The notes below the pieces were generated by a model. That model worked only from the letters and a program-made list of their open reading frames with translations, did not search any database and had not been told where the DNA came from. From NCBI RefSeq assembly GCF_000711795.1, contig NZ_JONH01000002.1, positions 248,001 to 312,000 on the forward strand: a stretch of 64,000 nt of DNA, given 5' to 3'. A program made the position numbers and the translations under genes. Numbering within the stretch: position 1 is the stretch's first letter; each line of letters opens with the position of its first letter. Shown piece by piece: positions 18,750 through 29,227 of the stretch. The DNA comes from Vibrio pacinii DSM 19139. GTDB lineage: Bacteria > Pseudomonadota > Gammaproteobacteria > Enterobacterales > Vibrionaceae.

Positions 18750-19841
18750 ATGAACAAACTCGCCCTCTCACTTGGCCTAAGCTTAACACTCGCTCCTGCC
18801 TTCTTTTTTAGTTGCCAGATTTCACAAGCGAAGTCATCTGAAAGCACCACTGCCTACATGGTTGAACTGCCTATTGAGCGCAGCGCAACGAAACTTATCG
18901 CCCTAGAAGGTGAATTTAAGCCTTCTCAGTACACTCAAATAGTTGCCGAAAACAGCGCTAAAATTGTCAATATCTATGTTCATGATGGAGAGTATGTAGA
19001 AAAAGGCGCCCCGCTACTTGAGTTTGACCCGACCTTAGCAGCACTGGCCGTCAAAGCCGCTGAAAAAGAGTATCAGATGGCAACAAGGAACATCATCGAG
19101 TTAACTCGAACCTCGCAAGAAGATGATCCAAGATTCCAAACCGCTGTTCGCGCAGTTGAAGAGACCAGAAATAATTTACTGCTTGCGCAGAAAGAACAAG
19201 AAGCCACCACGATACACGCGCCTTTTTCAGGAAAACTCAGCCAAATTCGTTTCAACGCTGGCAACTATGTCAATGAGGGAGCATTAATCGCTGAGCTGGT
19301 GGCAAACGATACGGTTGAACTGCACTTTACGGCGTCGGCTGAAGTATTGAACGTATTTCGTCAGATGCTAAATAACGCCCCTGATAGCCTACAAGCGTCA
19401 ATCATTAATAAAGATGGCCACTATATTGAGGGTAAACTTAAATATGTTGACGCTAAGCTGTCTGATCAAGACGCCTTTCTCAGAGCCTATGCGGTTTTCG
19501 ACAACCACAATGATGAACACTTAATTGGCTCAAAAACCGCGTTCTATCTTAATAGCCCAGGTCCTGAGCCACAGCTGTTTGTGCCTAGCTCGGCGATTCA
19601 TACCAACGATGGAACGCCGACTCTGTTCGTTCTGGATAAGCATCGAACGGTACAGGCCAAACAGGTCACTCTGGCGAAAATCAAAGAGAGCTATAACGGA
19701 TATGTCCCGATAGAGTCTGGTCTAGCATCGGATGATTTTGTGCTAACCACTCCCGACGCCCCTGAGTTAGTCGGCAAGAAAATTGATCCTATGGTCAATC
19801 TAGTCAACCAGATTAATGAGATCTTAAAACGCCAATCTTGA
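18750..19841 (+). CDS. RND-type periplasmic efflux adaptor (membrane fusion protein), orphan
   Basis: A 363-residue exported adaptor. A signal sequence covers residues 1-28, with a cysteine at 22 that is not a good lipobox. The paired lipoyl half-motifs flank a short alpha-hairpin: KIVNIYVHDGEYVEKGAPLLEFD near 75-97, and ATTIHAPFSGKLSQIRFN then VNEGALIAELV at about 150-180. Beta-barrel and membrane-proximal domains follow (LFVPSSAIHTNDG). Adaptors couple an inner-membrane pump to an outer-membrane channel. Unusually, no RND pump or TolC-like gene is adjacent; only a tetR gene follows, so it must borrow a pump from elsewhere or pair with an unusual one. Confidence 0.88.
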   Translation: MNKLALSLGLSLTLAPAFFFSCQISQAKSSESTTAYMVELPIERSATKLIALEGEFKPSQYTQIVAENSAKIVNIYVHDGEYVEKGAPLLEFDPTLAALAVKAAEKEYQMATRNIIELTRTSQEDDPRFQTAVRAVEETRNNLLLAQKEQEATTIHAPFSGKLSQIRFNAGNYVNEGALIAELVANDTVELHFTASAEVLNVFRQMLNNAPDSLQASIINKDGHYIEGKLKYVDAKLSDQDAFLRAYAVFDNHNDEHLIGSKTAFYLNSPGPEPQLFVPSSAIHTNDGTPTLFVLDKHRTVQAKQVTLAKIKESYNGYVPIESGLASDDFVLTTPDAPELVGKKIDPMVNLVNQINEILKRQS

Positions 19842-19962
19842 TGGTAAAAGCAGCAAACGGTCGGTAAAAGATGAAAAAACTCGCATTAACTGACACAAAT
19901 GATAGAAGGCACAGCAATTTATGGTAGCTTGGCATTTTTCCCCATCCTGTATGGATAAAGGT

Positions 19963-20568
19963 ATGGACAAACGAAACCAACGCAGTGAACGGACTAAGCA
20001 AAACATTCTATCAGCAGCAATTGAGTGCTATGAGGAAATGGGTGTACAAGGGGCATCTTTAGAGCTGATTGCTCAAAAAGCCAACTCAACAAAACCTACG
20101 CTCTATTCGCACTTTGGCTCGAAAGAAAAGCTCTACCAAGCCGTTGTTGAATACGTCATGAGTGAAGAAAAGCGCAATCATACGCTGGCAGATTTTGACC
20201 CAAAGCGCACAATACGTGAGCAGTTGATCGAGATTTTTACTCAGCAGCTTGACCGAGTCATGCAATGCGAAAAACGCCGCCTGCTTGTCGCAATTACTAT
20301 TGAAGCCATGTGCCAAGGCCAGTGCCACCTCAATCAAGTTGAAGGCATTAAATCCTGCGCAATGGAGACTTGGTTAGAACAAGCTATCAACCATGGTGCA
20401 CTACCGAAGCAAGATACAGCGGAGCTCGCCAATAATTTGTGGGCACTGGTGAAAGGCCGAACTTTTTTCCCAGTCTTTCTCGGCATGGCGCCAAACGACC
20501 CACAAGAGCGGTTAAAAAACTTAGAATCTGCGATAGACTTTTTCCTTGGCTGCCAAGGCGCAAAGTAA
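19963..20568 (+). CDS. TetR/AcrR family regulator
   Basis: About 201 residues from the ATG at 19963, chosen because the helix-turn-helix follows directly; in-frame ATGs at 19921 and 19951 also exist and no ribosome site is decisive. The DNA-binding segment is TKQNILSAAIECYEEMGVQG then LIAQKANSTKPTLYSHFGSKEKLYQ. The C-terminal domain includes the TetR_C pattern for AcrR-like drug sensors. It lies 121 bp downstream of the adaptor gene on the same strand, so it probably regulates that gene. Confidence 0.88.
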   Translation: MDKRNQRSERTKQNILSAAIECYEEMGVQGASLELIAQKANSTKPTLYSHFGSKEKLYQAVVEYVMSEEKRNHTLADFDPKRTIREQLIEIFTQQLDRVMQCEKRRLLVAITIEAMCQGQCHLNQVEGIKSCAMETWLEQAINHGALPKQDTAELANNLWALVKGRTFFPVFLGMAPNDPQERLKNLESAIDFFLGCQGAK

Positions 20569-20591
20569 AGGATCCAATTGGCTCCTTTGCT

Positions 20592-20592
<1 letters not shown>
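20560..20592. terminator. Probable bidirectional terminator
   Basis: GCAAAG or AAAGGA can pair with CTTTGC or TCCTTT across the gap between the convergent tetR and glycosidase genes. The stem is short, so this is weak. Confidence 0.4.
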
Positions 20593-21983
<1,391 letters not shown>

Positions 21984-22177
21984 TTACTCCGATCAATTAC
22001 ATTAACTGATTCCATTGTAGCGATGAAAAACGCCGCAAATGAGGCTCAGTTCACCGAAATAAATTTCCTAGTTTGGCGGCGAAGTAAAGGTTTTGGCATT
22101 TTCGAGACATTCGCGACAACTTTATTGTCACTTAGCGATTATGCTTGGATTAGGCGAGTTACAATAAGGTCACTATT

Positions 22178-22597
22178 ATGAACTACAAGCATATTCTCGT
22201 TGCACTAGAACTCAGCGAAGAAACTAAGGTGCTAATAGACAAAGCGAATTACTTAGCAACATTGACCAATGCGGAGATATCCTTCATTCATATTGATGGT
22301 TCGCATGGTGAAATCTATCCCGAAGTGGCGGATATTCAAGCCAATGACACTCAACGGCCTTTCGGTGAACACACGATAGAGCAGATTCGCGCTTTTGAAG
22401 CCTATAGCGAGCATCCAATCAAGCACATCTTAGTCGGCACCGGCGACTTAGCTGACAAGCTAAAAGCGACCATCGAAGACAAACAAGTTGATCTGTTGCT
22501 GTGTGGTCATCATCATGATTTTTGGAGCAAAATTGTCTCTTACTCTAAGCATTTAGTTGATAAGTCCCCAGTCGATATTCTCGTTGTACCTATCTAG
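22178..22597 (+). CDS. Universal stress protein (UspA family)
   Basis: A 139-residue single-domain Usp. It begins YKHILVALELSEETKVLIDKA, the beta1-alpha1 element, and ends with DLLLCGHHHDF and SPVDILVVPI. The ATP-binding G-2x-G-9x-G-(S/T) motif of UspFG is replaced by HHHDFWSKIVSYSKHLV, so it probably belongs to the non-nucleotide-binding UspA subgroup. It is dimeric and cytoplasmic by family. The ribosome site is AAGG about 7-9 bases before the ATG. Monocistronic. Confidence 0.92.
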   Translation: MNYKHILVALELSEETKVLIDKANYLATLTNAEISFIHIDGSHGEIYPEVADIQANDTQRPFGEHTIEQIRAFEAYSEHPIKHILVGTGDLADKLKATIEDKQVDLLLCGHHHDFWSKIVSYSKHLVDKSPVDILVVPI

Positions 22598-22616
22598 TAT
22601 CGCTTAGTTTGTCATT

Positions 22617-22644
22617 GTCGCAGCCAACCCGCTCTGGCTGCGAC
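22617..22644. other. Strong 10-bp hairpin after the usp gene, without T-tract
   Basis: GTCGCAGCCA and TGGCTGCGAC pair perfectly around an 8-nt loop 20 bp after the usp stop. No T-run follows on either strand, so it may be an mRNA-stabilising 3' hairpin rather than a terminator. Confidence 0.55.
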
Positions 22645-22683
22645 AGAACCTATGCAACTCCAACATCCCCATTATGGAAAAAA

Positions 22684-22726
22684 AATCGCCATAGTCATTG
22701 GGCAAATTGGCTATTTTTCTTTTATC
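22684..22726 (+). terminator. Possible terminator of usp transcript
   Basis: AAAATCGCCA pairs imperfectly with TGGCTATTTT, which runs into a T-rich stretch (TTTTTCTTTT). One mismatch and a long loop make this tentative. Confidence 0.35.
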
Positions 22727-22879
22727 GTGTTTGCCATAAATTACTCACATCAAATTGAACAACCAAACAAACTCGCTAGTTTGAAGATATCCTGCTGTCA
22801 TCTGCCAATCAAACACTGTTGACATATGGAACAACTTTTCTGCTATGACGCGCCCCAATTTAGAGAGTGAGAAATCGAT

Positions 22880-23539
22880 ATGACGCACCCAATTATTCAA
22901 GATCTTAACCGTCGCTACACAACAAAAAAATACGACGCGAACCAACGTATCTCAGAGCAAGATATACAAGTTATTAAGCAGGCACTGCGCTTATCAGCCT
23001 CGTCAATTAACTCGCAACCATGGAAATTTATTGTGTTGGAAAGTGATGAAGCGAAACAGCGTTTCCATGATACCTTCGTCAACAAATTCCAGTTTAATCA
23101 ACCGCATGCAACAGAAGCATCACATACGATTTTATTTGCCCATAACCCTCACTTCACCAAAGAAGATTATAAAAAAGTAGTCGATGCCGAAGTCACATCA
23201 GGTCACCTACCAGCAGAGCGCTACAACGATATGCTTAACGGTGCGTTCGGTTTTGTCGAACTTAACACCGATAACCAAGGCTTTAATGGTCACTGGACCA
23301 AAGCGCAAACCTACATCGCGCTTGGAAACATCTTACACACTCTCGCCCGTATGGGGATTGCCTCTACGCCGATGGAAGGTGTCGACGCCGAGCTGATTGG
23401 AGAAACATTCAAGCAAGAGCTAGATGGCTATCAATGTGACTTTGCTTTAGCAATTGGCTATCACAAACAAGATGAAGATTATAATCACGGCTTGCCAAAA
23501 GCTCGCTTACCCATCGACGATGTAGTGACAACACTGTAA
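22880..23539 (+). CDS. NfsB-like oxygen-insensitive NAD(P)H nitroreductase
   Basis: A 219-residue flavoenzyme. Hallmarks are RRYTTKKYDANQRIS at the N-terminus, the FMN-contact LSASSINSQPWKFIVL (residues ~38-54), YIALGNILHTLARMGIASTPMEG in the middle, and the C-terminal GLPKARLPIDDVV. These follow E. coli NfsB, which reduces nitroaromatics and quinones with FMN. A small ABM-domain monooxygenase gene follows 15 bp downstream, so the two are probably cotranscribed for quinone or electrophile handling. Confidence 0.93.
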   Translation: MTHPIIQDLNRRYTTKKYDANQRISEQDIQVIKQALRLSASSINSQPWKFIVLESDEAKQRFHDTFVNKFQFNQPHATEASHTILFAHNPHFTKEDYKKVVDAEVTSGHLPAERYNDMLNGAFGFVELNTDNQGFNGHWTKAQTYIALGNILHTLARMGIASTPMEGVDAELIGETFKQELDGYQCDFALAIGYHKQDEDYNHGLPKARLPIDDVVTTL

Positions 23540-23554
23540 GCGAGATTAAACAAG

Positions 23555-23845
23555 ATGGAAAAGTTAACTATTATTGCCAATATTGTCGCCAACGCCGACA
23601 AAATAGAACTGGTGCGAGACGAACTGTTAAAATTGATTGATAACACTCGCCAAGAACTAGGCTGCATCAACTACGATTTGCACCAAGATCAGCACAATCC
23701 TGCCCATTTTGTCTTTTATGAGAACTGGCAGTCTGCACAAGCACTCGAAGCGCACTTGGCCAGCAAGCACATTAGCGAATATGCTCAAGCGGTTGAAGGA
23801 GCCATTGAATCATTCACCATCCATCGTTTGACACAAATCGGTTAA
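23555..23845 (+). CDS. ABM-domain (YgiN-like) quinol monooxygenase
   Basis: A 96-residue antibiotic-biosynthesis-monooxygenase fold protein. It starts LTIIANIVANADKIELVRDELLKLI and has the core CINYDLHQDQHNPAHFVFYENWQS with the conserved asparagine/histidine/tryptophan set, ending SKHISEYAQAVEG. YgiN-like members oxidise menadiol-type quinols without a cofactor. It sits 15 bp after the nitroreductase and is presumably its operon partner. A strong terminator follows. Confidence 0.9.
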   Translation: MEKLTIIANIVANADKIELVRDELLKLIDNTRQELGCINYDLHQDQHNPAHFVFYENWQSAQALEAHLASKHISEYAQAVEGAIESFTIHRLTQIG

Positions 23846-23860
23846 TGCCTCACTTGATAC

Positions 23861-23891
23861 AAAAAAGGCTTCCAAAATACGGAAGCCTTTT
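23861..23891. terminator. Bidirectional intrinsic terminator
   Basis: AAAAGGCTTCC and GGAAGCCTTTT pair around a 7-nt loop. It serves the nitroreductase operon and the convergent PTS operon. Confidence 0.9.
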
Positions 23892-23901
23892 ACATTGTAA
23901 A
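23889..23901. other. parS2 centromere site
   Basis: TTTACATTGTAAA matches the palindromic Vibrio chromosome-II ParB2 site TTTACANTGTAAA exactly. It lies between convergent operons, beside the terminator, where ParB loading would not disturb promoters. Confidence 0.8.
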
Positions 23902-23912
23902 TCAATCAAAGG

Positions 23913-25169
23913 TTAGCGAACAATCAGCCCCAGCAGGATACCCACTGCGCCAAAATCTGCATCACTAAAGGTGGTATTGGCAAAACCTAAATCACCAAGT
24001 ACTGGCATGAGGAATACTGGCAAGAAGGTGATCAGTAGACCTTGCGCAAACGCGCCAAGAATAGCACCACGACGACCACCAGTAGCATTACCAAACACAC
24101 CCGCGGCAGCACCGACAAAGAAGTGCGGTACGACACCAGGAATAATCACAGTTAATCCCATCACGTAAAGCAAGAACATACCAACTAGACCGGCAGCAAA
24201 GCTCGATAAGAAGCCGACCAATACCGCATTTGGTGCGTAAGGGAACACAACCGGACAATCAAGCGCAGGCTTTGCATTGGGTACCAACTTGTCTGAAATC
24301 CCTTTGAAGGCAGGAACGATTTCAGCGATAACCATACGCACACCTTGCAAGATAACGTACACACCACCAGCAAACGTGATTGACTGCATTAAAGCAAACA
24401 TAAACCAGTGTTTACCGCCACTCACTTCACGCACGAAATCACCACCAGCAAAGATACAGGTCACCATAAAGATGATACCCATGGTAAATGAAATCGCAAC
24501 GGGCGTATCACGCAAGAACAATAAGCTCTTTGGTACGTCCATGTCTTCAGTAGAGTGCTCTTTATTACCGAACTTGCTACCAATGAAACCTGCCAACACG
24601 TAAGAAAGTGTTGAGAAGTGACCGATAGCAACCTCATCAGAACCTGTTACTTGCTTCATGTAACGATGTGCAATCGCAGGGAAAAACACCATCACTGAGC
24701 CAACGACTAGTGAACCTAGAGCGATAAGTGGCACACCACTCATACCACTAGACGACAAGATTGCAGCAACCATCATCGACATAAACAAGGTATGATGGCC
24801 CGTCAAAAAGATAAATTTCCAAGGAGTCAAACGAGCAATCAAGATGTTTACTAACATGGCAAAGAACATGATCATCGCCATCTCTTTACCAAACGCCTCT
24901 TGCGCAATTGAGACAATGGCTTCGTTGTTTGGTACCACACCGCTTATGCCGAATGCTTGTTGGAAGATGGTGGCGAAGTCACCAAGTGAACTTACCACCA
25001 ACCCAGCACCCGCACCGAGAATAATGAAACCTAAAATCGTTTTTACGGTACCTTTGACACATTCCGTCACAGGCTTTTTCTGTGCGATTAAACCAATCAG
25101 GGCAATCAAGCCAACCAAGACCGCCGGCTCTGACAGGACATCATTCATTAAAAAATTAAAAAATTCCAT
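23913..25169 (-). CDS. PTS IIC component, ascorbate (UlaA/SgaT) family
   Basis: A 418-residue multi-helix sugar permease. The N-terminus (LSEPAVLVGLIALIGLIAQ, then VKTILGFIILGAGAGLVV) and segments such as LTPWKFIFLTGHHTLFMS match the UlaA/SgaT family that transports L-ascorbate or related compounds with IIB-dependent phosphorylation. It is the last gene of a IIA-IIB-IIC operon; the IIB stop is 9 bp upstream. No ascorbate-6-phosphate catabolic gene (ulaG, ulaD-F) is nearby, so the true substrate is uncertain. Confidence 0.92.
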   Translation of the reverse strand: MEFFNFLMNDVLSEPAVLVGLIALIGLIAQKKPVTECVKGTVKTILGFIILGAGAGLVVSSLGDFATIFQQAFGISGVVPNNEAIVSIAQEAFGKEMAMIMFFAMLVNILIARLTPWKFIFLTGHHTLFMSMMVAAILSSSGMSGVPLIALGSLVVGSVMVFFPAIAHRYMKQVTGSDEVAIGHFSTLSYVLAGFIGSKFGNKEHSTEDMDVPKSLLFLRDTPVAISFTMGIIFMVTCIFAGGDFVREVSGGKHWFMFALMQSITFAGGVYVILQGVRMVIAEIVPAFKGISDKLVPNAKPALDCPVVFPYAPNAVLVGFLSSFAAGLVGMFLLYVMGLTVIIPGVVPHFFVGAAAGVFGNATGGRRGAILGAFAQGLLITFLPVFLMPVLGDLGFANTTFSDADFGAVGILLGLIVR

Positions 25170-25178
25170 AACGCCCCC

Positions 25179-25469
25179 TTATAGTGCGCCAAGTTCTTCA
25201 AGAGCCGTTGACAAGCGCGTTTTCATCGCCACTTTGTCTACCATGTTATCTAAGCTGACAATCTTTGGTTCAACTCCCAAAGATTTGAGCTGATCGGTAA
25301 TGTCGTTAGTGCCAATAAAGATATCGCAATCCGTTCCTTTAGCACTGCCTAGGTCGATATGATCAACCTCTGCAGCAATACCTAACTCTTTAACTATGCT
25401 TTTGATGCTCATTTCCATCATCAAGCTCGTTCCAAGACCGTGTCCACAAACAACCATAATTTTCATCAT
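25179..25469 (-). CDS. PTS IIB component, lactose/ascorbate type
   Basis: A 96-residue cytoplasmic phosphotransfer protein. The phosphocysteine is C8 in MVVCGHGLGTSLMME, followed by DHIDLGSAKGTDCDIFIGTND, as in UlaB/SgaB. It accepts phosphate from the IIA gene product encoded upstream and passes it to sugar in the IIC. Confidence 0.92.
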   Translation of the reverse strand: MMKIMVVCGHGLGTSLMMEMSIKSIVKELGIAAEVDHIDLGSAKGTDCDIFIGTNDITDQLKSLGVEPKIVSLDNMVDKVAMKTRLSTALEELGAL

Positions 25470-25530
25470 TCTGTACCTTTTTTATATTCCTAATATCTGT
25501 AGGGGGTGATAGCAGGAGTTATTGTTTCAG

Positions 25531-25974
25531 TTAGTAGTTTTTGATTACCGCAACGATATCTTGTGCGGTTTTCGCATTACAAATTTGTTCAACATGTTCG
25601 TCATTCATAAATAGCTCGGCCAGTTTGGATATTGCACCAACATGACTGTCGCTGTCGGTTGCGGCTAACGTGACCAGCATTTTCACAGGGTCATTGCCTT
25701 CCGAATCGAAATTAACACCATTTTGGATAACAGTAAGCGCGAGTGAGAGACGGTTTACACCATCTTCAGGTCGGGCGTGCGGCATTGCCATCCCAGGACC
25801 GACAACATAGTAAGGACCCAGCTCTTGGTGAGAGCGAAAGATAGCATCGACATAACCTGGCTCAATGGCACCGTTATCTATCAACGCCTGACACGACTTT
25901 GTTACCGCATCTTTCCAGTTTGTTGCATCACTATGGATGCGAATAACGTCAGGGGTAATCAGTTCACTAAGCAT
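25531..25974 (-). CDS. PTS IIA component, fructose/mannitol (UlaC-like) type
   Basis: A 147-residue IIA domain. The phosphohistidine is H66 in GPGMAMPHARPEDGV, and ITPDVIRIHSDATNWKDAV forms the first helix pair. It is the first gene of the IIA-IIB-IIC operon and directly downstream of the palindromic operator cluster shared with the divergent LacI-type gene. Phosphate comes from HPr. Confidence 0.93.
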   Translation of the reverse strand: MLSELITPDVIRIHSDATNWKDAVTKSCQALIDNGAIEPGYVDAIFRSHQELGPYYVVGPGMAMPHARPEDGVNRLSLALTVIQNGVNFDSEGNDPVKMLVTLAATDSDSHVGAISKLAELFMNDEHVEQICNAKTAQDIVAVIKNY

Positions 25975-26052
25975 TGCATCATTCCAGTTTGTTGTGTTGA
26001 CAGTGATACTCTAGCGATGATCTTGAGATAAAAAACAGATCAACGTCACAAA

Positions 26053-26100
26053 TGATAGCGCTATCTGATAGCGCTACCATAAACTGTGATAGCGCTATCA
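26053..26100. promoter_or_regulatory. Triple palindromic operator for the GntR-like repressor
   Basis: Three GATAGCGCTAYC palindromes lie in the PTS/lacI intergenic region: 26054-26065 and 26088-26099 are perfect, and 26067-26078 has one change. Centres are 13 and 21 bp apart. CG-centred palindromes of this form are the usual operators of LacI-family proteins, and their place between the divergent genes implies control of the PTS operon and autoregulation. Confidence 0.85.
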
Positions 26101-26223
26101 TTTTAAATCAACAAACTGACAGTATTGACTTGAGTTCACTCTCCAATGCGCTAATATCGTTCCACCCCAAGCGCTGTGGTATGATATCAGCGTAAACGAT
26201 GAGAAAAATTACGAAGTAAAATA

Positions 26224-27252
26224 ATGAGTGAACCGCGAAAACGAAGAAGTACAGGTAAAGTAACACTCGCAGATGTAGCCAAAAAAGCTGGCGTGGGTTC
26301 TATGACCGTTTCGCGAGCACTGCGAACACCTGATCAGGTATCGGAAAAACTGCGCGAGAAGATCCAACAAGTTATTGATGAACTAGGTTATATTCCCAAC
26401 AAAGCCGCTGGTGCTCTCGCCTCAGCCGAAAGCTATTCCATTGCACTGATCGTACCGTCACTACTCGAAAAATCCTGCTCAATGTTCATTCCTAGTTTTC
26501 AGCACAGATTGAATAAAGCGGGGTATCAACTCCTGCTTGGCTATAGTGATTACTCCGTTGATAAAGAAGAAACACTGCTGTCGACCTTTTTAGAGAGTCG
26601 ACCATCAGGTGTCGTACTTTTTGGTGGCGAACATAGTAAACGAACCCATCAATTACTCGACTCAGCAAATATCGCTGTTCTCGAAATATCTGAAATCACT
26701 TCAAAGCCTGACTTTCTCAACTTGGGAGTTGATCACTTTGATATTGGTAAAACATGTACCAAACACCTTATTGAGCAAGGCTTTAGCAATGTTGGGTTTA
26801 TCGGTGCACGCGGAGAGCACGCCTCACTACAGCGTAAACTACATGGCTGGCAAAGCGCTATGATTGACAACTACTTGGCACCCGATCATTTTATTACTAC
26901 CCACGAAGCGCCCTCGTCACAATTAGGTGCAGAAGGGTTAGCCAGACTACTTCTGCGTGATTCAACGCTCAATGCCTTAGTCTGCAGTCACGAAGAGATC
27001 GCTATCGGCGCCCTATTTGAATGCCACCGACGGGTACTTAAGGTGCCCACGGATATCGCCATCATTTGCTTAGAAGGCTCAACGATGGCAGAGCACGCCT
27101 ACCCAAGCCTAACCAGCGCCGAAATTGATTATGAACATATGGGCACTCGCGCGGCAGAAAAGTTGATCAATAAAATAAAAGGTGAACCTGTCGACACCAT
27201 CACCGATATCGGTTTTAAACTAACGCGTCGCGCCAGCACGGCGATCAATTAA
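26224..27252 (+). CDS. LacI family transcriptional repressor, GntR-like
   Basis: A 342-residue repressor. The helix-turn-helix is VTLADVAKKAGVGSMTVSRA (residues 13-32) with hinge helix AAGALASAESYSIALIVPSL, resembling E. coli GntR (gluconate repressor) including the sequence ELGYIPN. The periplasmic-binding-like sugar domain follows (SNVGFIGARGEHAS, IAIICLEG). It is divergent from the PTS operon with three matching palindromes between, so it almost certainly represses that operon. The inducer is unknown. Confidence 0.93.
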   Translation: MSEPRKRRSTGKVTLADVAKKAGVGSMTVSRALRTPDQVSEKLREKIQQVIDELGYIPNKAAGALASAESYSIALIVPSLLEKSCSMFIPSFQHRLNKAGYQLLLGYSDYSVDKEETLLSTFLESRPSGVVLFGGEHSKRTHQLLDSANIAVLEISEITSKPDFLNLGVDHFDIGKTCTKHLIEQGFSNVGFIGARGEHASLQRKLHGWQSAMIDNYLAPDHFITTHEAPSSQLGAEGLARLLLRDSTLNALVCSHEEIAIGALFECHRRVLKVPTDIAIICLEGSTMAEHAYPSLTSAEIDYEHMGTRAAEKLINKIKGEPVDTITDIGFKLTRRASTAIN

Positions 27253-27259
27253 CGCCTTA

Positions 27260-27285
27260 CCGTACTTGCTTCAAAGTAAGTACGG
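27260..27285 (+). terminator. Hairpin after the lacI-type gene
   Basis: CCGTACTT and AAGTACGG pair perfectly around a 10-nt loop 8 bp after the stop. No good T-tract follows, so it may be a weak terminator or stabilising hairpin. Confidence 0.5.
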
Positions 27286-27478
27286 TCTCCCGACCAAGTC
27301 AAACTCCCCCCATCACAACTTCTTCGTAGTTATTTCCCTGCACAATATTTGACTACGTTAACAATCTGCCATACTGAATATATTTATCCAAATAATTCAT
27401 GACCTATATCAATTCCAAAATCTGATAGATCTCGTCATCCTAGCTATATTAGTAAAATATAAATAAAAAAAAGGAACC

Positions 27479-29191
27479 ATGATGACTTCAGTCGCGCTAG
27501 ATCAAACAGCAGGCCAAGATAAAAAACAACCGAAGTTATTTGGCTTTTTCGCAAGCGTCAGCATCAAACTAAAGTTAAGTCTTCTGCTAACCCTATTCGC
27601 TTTTCTGGTGCTCGGTTACCAAGGTATTTCGGGAATGCGCACCTCTGCCGCTTATATCGAAGATCTCTATAGTCAGGGAATGCAACACACGATCCGAACA
27701 AGCCGAGTGATTGATGAACTTGGCAACGCAAGAAGCGCCCTGTTACTCGCTTCTCAACATGCTCCATCATCTTCCACCGCGTCGATGCACGACCATCCAC
27801 TCAGCCTGCACATCGATCAAATTCACGCCTCGCTTAAAATACTGCATAACATCATAGATAAGGAGTTATTGCAGTCTAAGCTAGCACCAGAGGAAGCCCG
27901 TGTAGTGAATAACCTTGCCAGTGTTGTTGATGACATCACTGACCGAGGTTTTACACCAGCCATCGCTAAACTCAATAGTGGTGACTTCACCGGTTCCAAC
28001 GTCATATTGCTCGAACAAATCAACCCACAATTTCAACAAGCTTACCAGTACGCCGAGCAGTTTTTCACGATGCAAGTAGAAGAAGGTAAAGAGAGCTTCC
28101 ATGATGCCCAAAACAATACTCAACGTTTCATCTGGACGGTCAGTTCGATAACCCTTATCTCGCTAGTCGTGATTGTCAGCATGTCGTTATTTGTGGTTAA
28201 GCGGGTCAATAATGCCGTAGCGCAACTTGAGCACACCTCAGATAAAATTGCACGAGGCGACTTGACTCAACGACTTGATACTTCTGGTAATGATGAATTT
28301 TCGCATATTGCGGAGTCAGTGAACCGTATCGTGACCAGTTTCCAACATGTAGTACAAACCAACCGTGACTCGATCAGCCAGTTAGCGCGCTCAGCCGAGG
28401 AGAACTCCGCGGTAGCAATGCAAACCAAGCAAAACATCATGACTCAACAAGCCCAAACCGAACAAGTCGCGACCGCAATTAACCAGTTCACTGCCACGGT
28501 ACATGAAGTGGCGCAAAGTGCTGCGTCTGCGGCCAACGCCTCTGAGCAGGCCGACTTAGCGGCCGCTAATGGACAACAAGTGGTGATGGACAGCGTGGAG
28601 ATGATTGAACGATTATCCCAAGAGATGCAAGACTCGGTAGAATCGATGCACCAATTGGCCAAACACTCAGAAGAGATTGGCAGTGTGGTGGATGTGATTC
28701 AAGGCATTTCTGAACAAACGAATCTGCTGGCACTCAATGCCGCGATTGAAGCGGCGCGGGCCGGAGAGCAAGGTCGAGGCTTTGCTGTTGTTGCTGATGA
28801 AGTTCGTACTTTAGCGAGCCGTACTCAGGAATCGACAGAAGAGATTTTGCAAACCATCCAGCGATTGCAACAAGGTAGCCGCGACTCAACTCAACGGCTT
28901 GAAACCGGAGCAAGTAATGCACTTTCAACGGTTGATAAAGCACGCGAAGCGGGCGATGCATTGACCCAAATAAAATTGAGCGTAGACCAGATCACAGCGA
29001 TGAATGCGCAAATCGCCACTGCGGCTGAAGAGCAGAGTTTAGTGACAGAGGAAATTAACGCCAACATTAGCAGTATTAGTGAGATTTCAAATCAGAATGC
29101 AGTGGGAGCTGAGCAAAGTAGCGCGGCGACTCAAGAACTCGCACAACTTTCTGAAGTACTGCGCAGTGAAATTGATCATTACAAAGTCTAA
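27479..29191 (+). CDS. Methyl-accepting chemotaxis protein, periplasmic-helix type
   Basis: A 570-residue transmembrane chemoreceptor. TM1 spans ~33-50, a periplasmic ligand-binding four-helix bundle ~51-217, TM2 ~218-240, HAMP ~241-295 ([21 protein letters not shown]) and a signalling domain after that with the invariant [20 protein letters not shown] at ~415-435. There is no C-terminal CheR-binding pentapeptide (it ends IDHYKV). AAGGA precedes the paired ATG ATG start. The ligand is unknown, and it is not next to chemotaxis genes. Confidence 0.95.
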   Translation: MMTSVALDQTAGQDKKQPKLFGFFASVSIKLKLSLLLTLFAFLVLGYQGISGMRTSAAYIEDLYSQGMQHTIRTSRVIDELGNARSALLLASQHAPSSSTASMHDHPLSLHIDQIHASLKILHNIIDKELLQSKLAPEEARVVNNLASVVDDITDRGFTPAIAKLNSGDFTGSNVILLEQINPQFQQAYQYAEQFFTMQVEEGKESFHDAQNNTQRFIWTVSSITLISLVVIVSMSLFVVKRVNNAVAQLEHTSDKIARGDLTQRLDTSGNDEFSHIAESVNRIVTSFQHVVQTNRDSISQLARSAEENSAVAMQTKQNIMTQQAQTEQVATAINQFTATVHEVAQSAASAANASEQADLAAANGQQVVMDSVEMIERLSQEMQDSVESMHQLAKHSEEIGSVVDVIQGISEQTNLLALNAAIEAARAGEQGRGFAVVADEVRTLASRTQESTEEILQTIQRLQQGSRDSTQRLETGASNALSTVDKAREAGDALTQIKLSVDQITAMNAQIATAAEEQSLVTEEINANISSISEISNQNAVGAEQSSAATQELAQLSEVLRSEIDHYKV

Positions 29192-29198
29192 TTCCCCA

Positions 29199-29227
29199 AG
29201 GCCCACGCTGTTGTGGGCCTAATTTTT
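29199..29227. terminator. Intrinsic terminator, overlaps the end of the convergent gene
   Basis: AGGCCCAC and GTGGGCCT pair perfectly around GCTGTT and are followed by AATTTTTC. It ends the MCP transcript and overlaps the last codons of the EamA gene. Confidence 0.85.
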
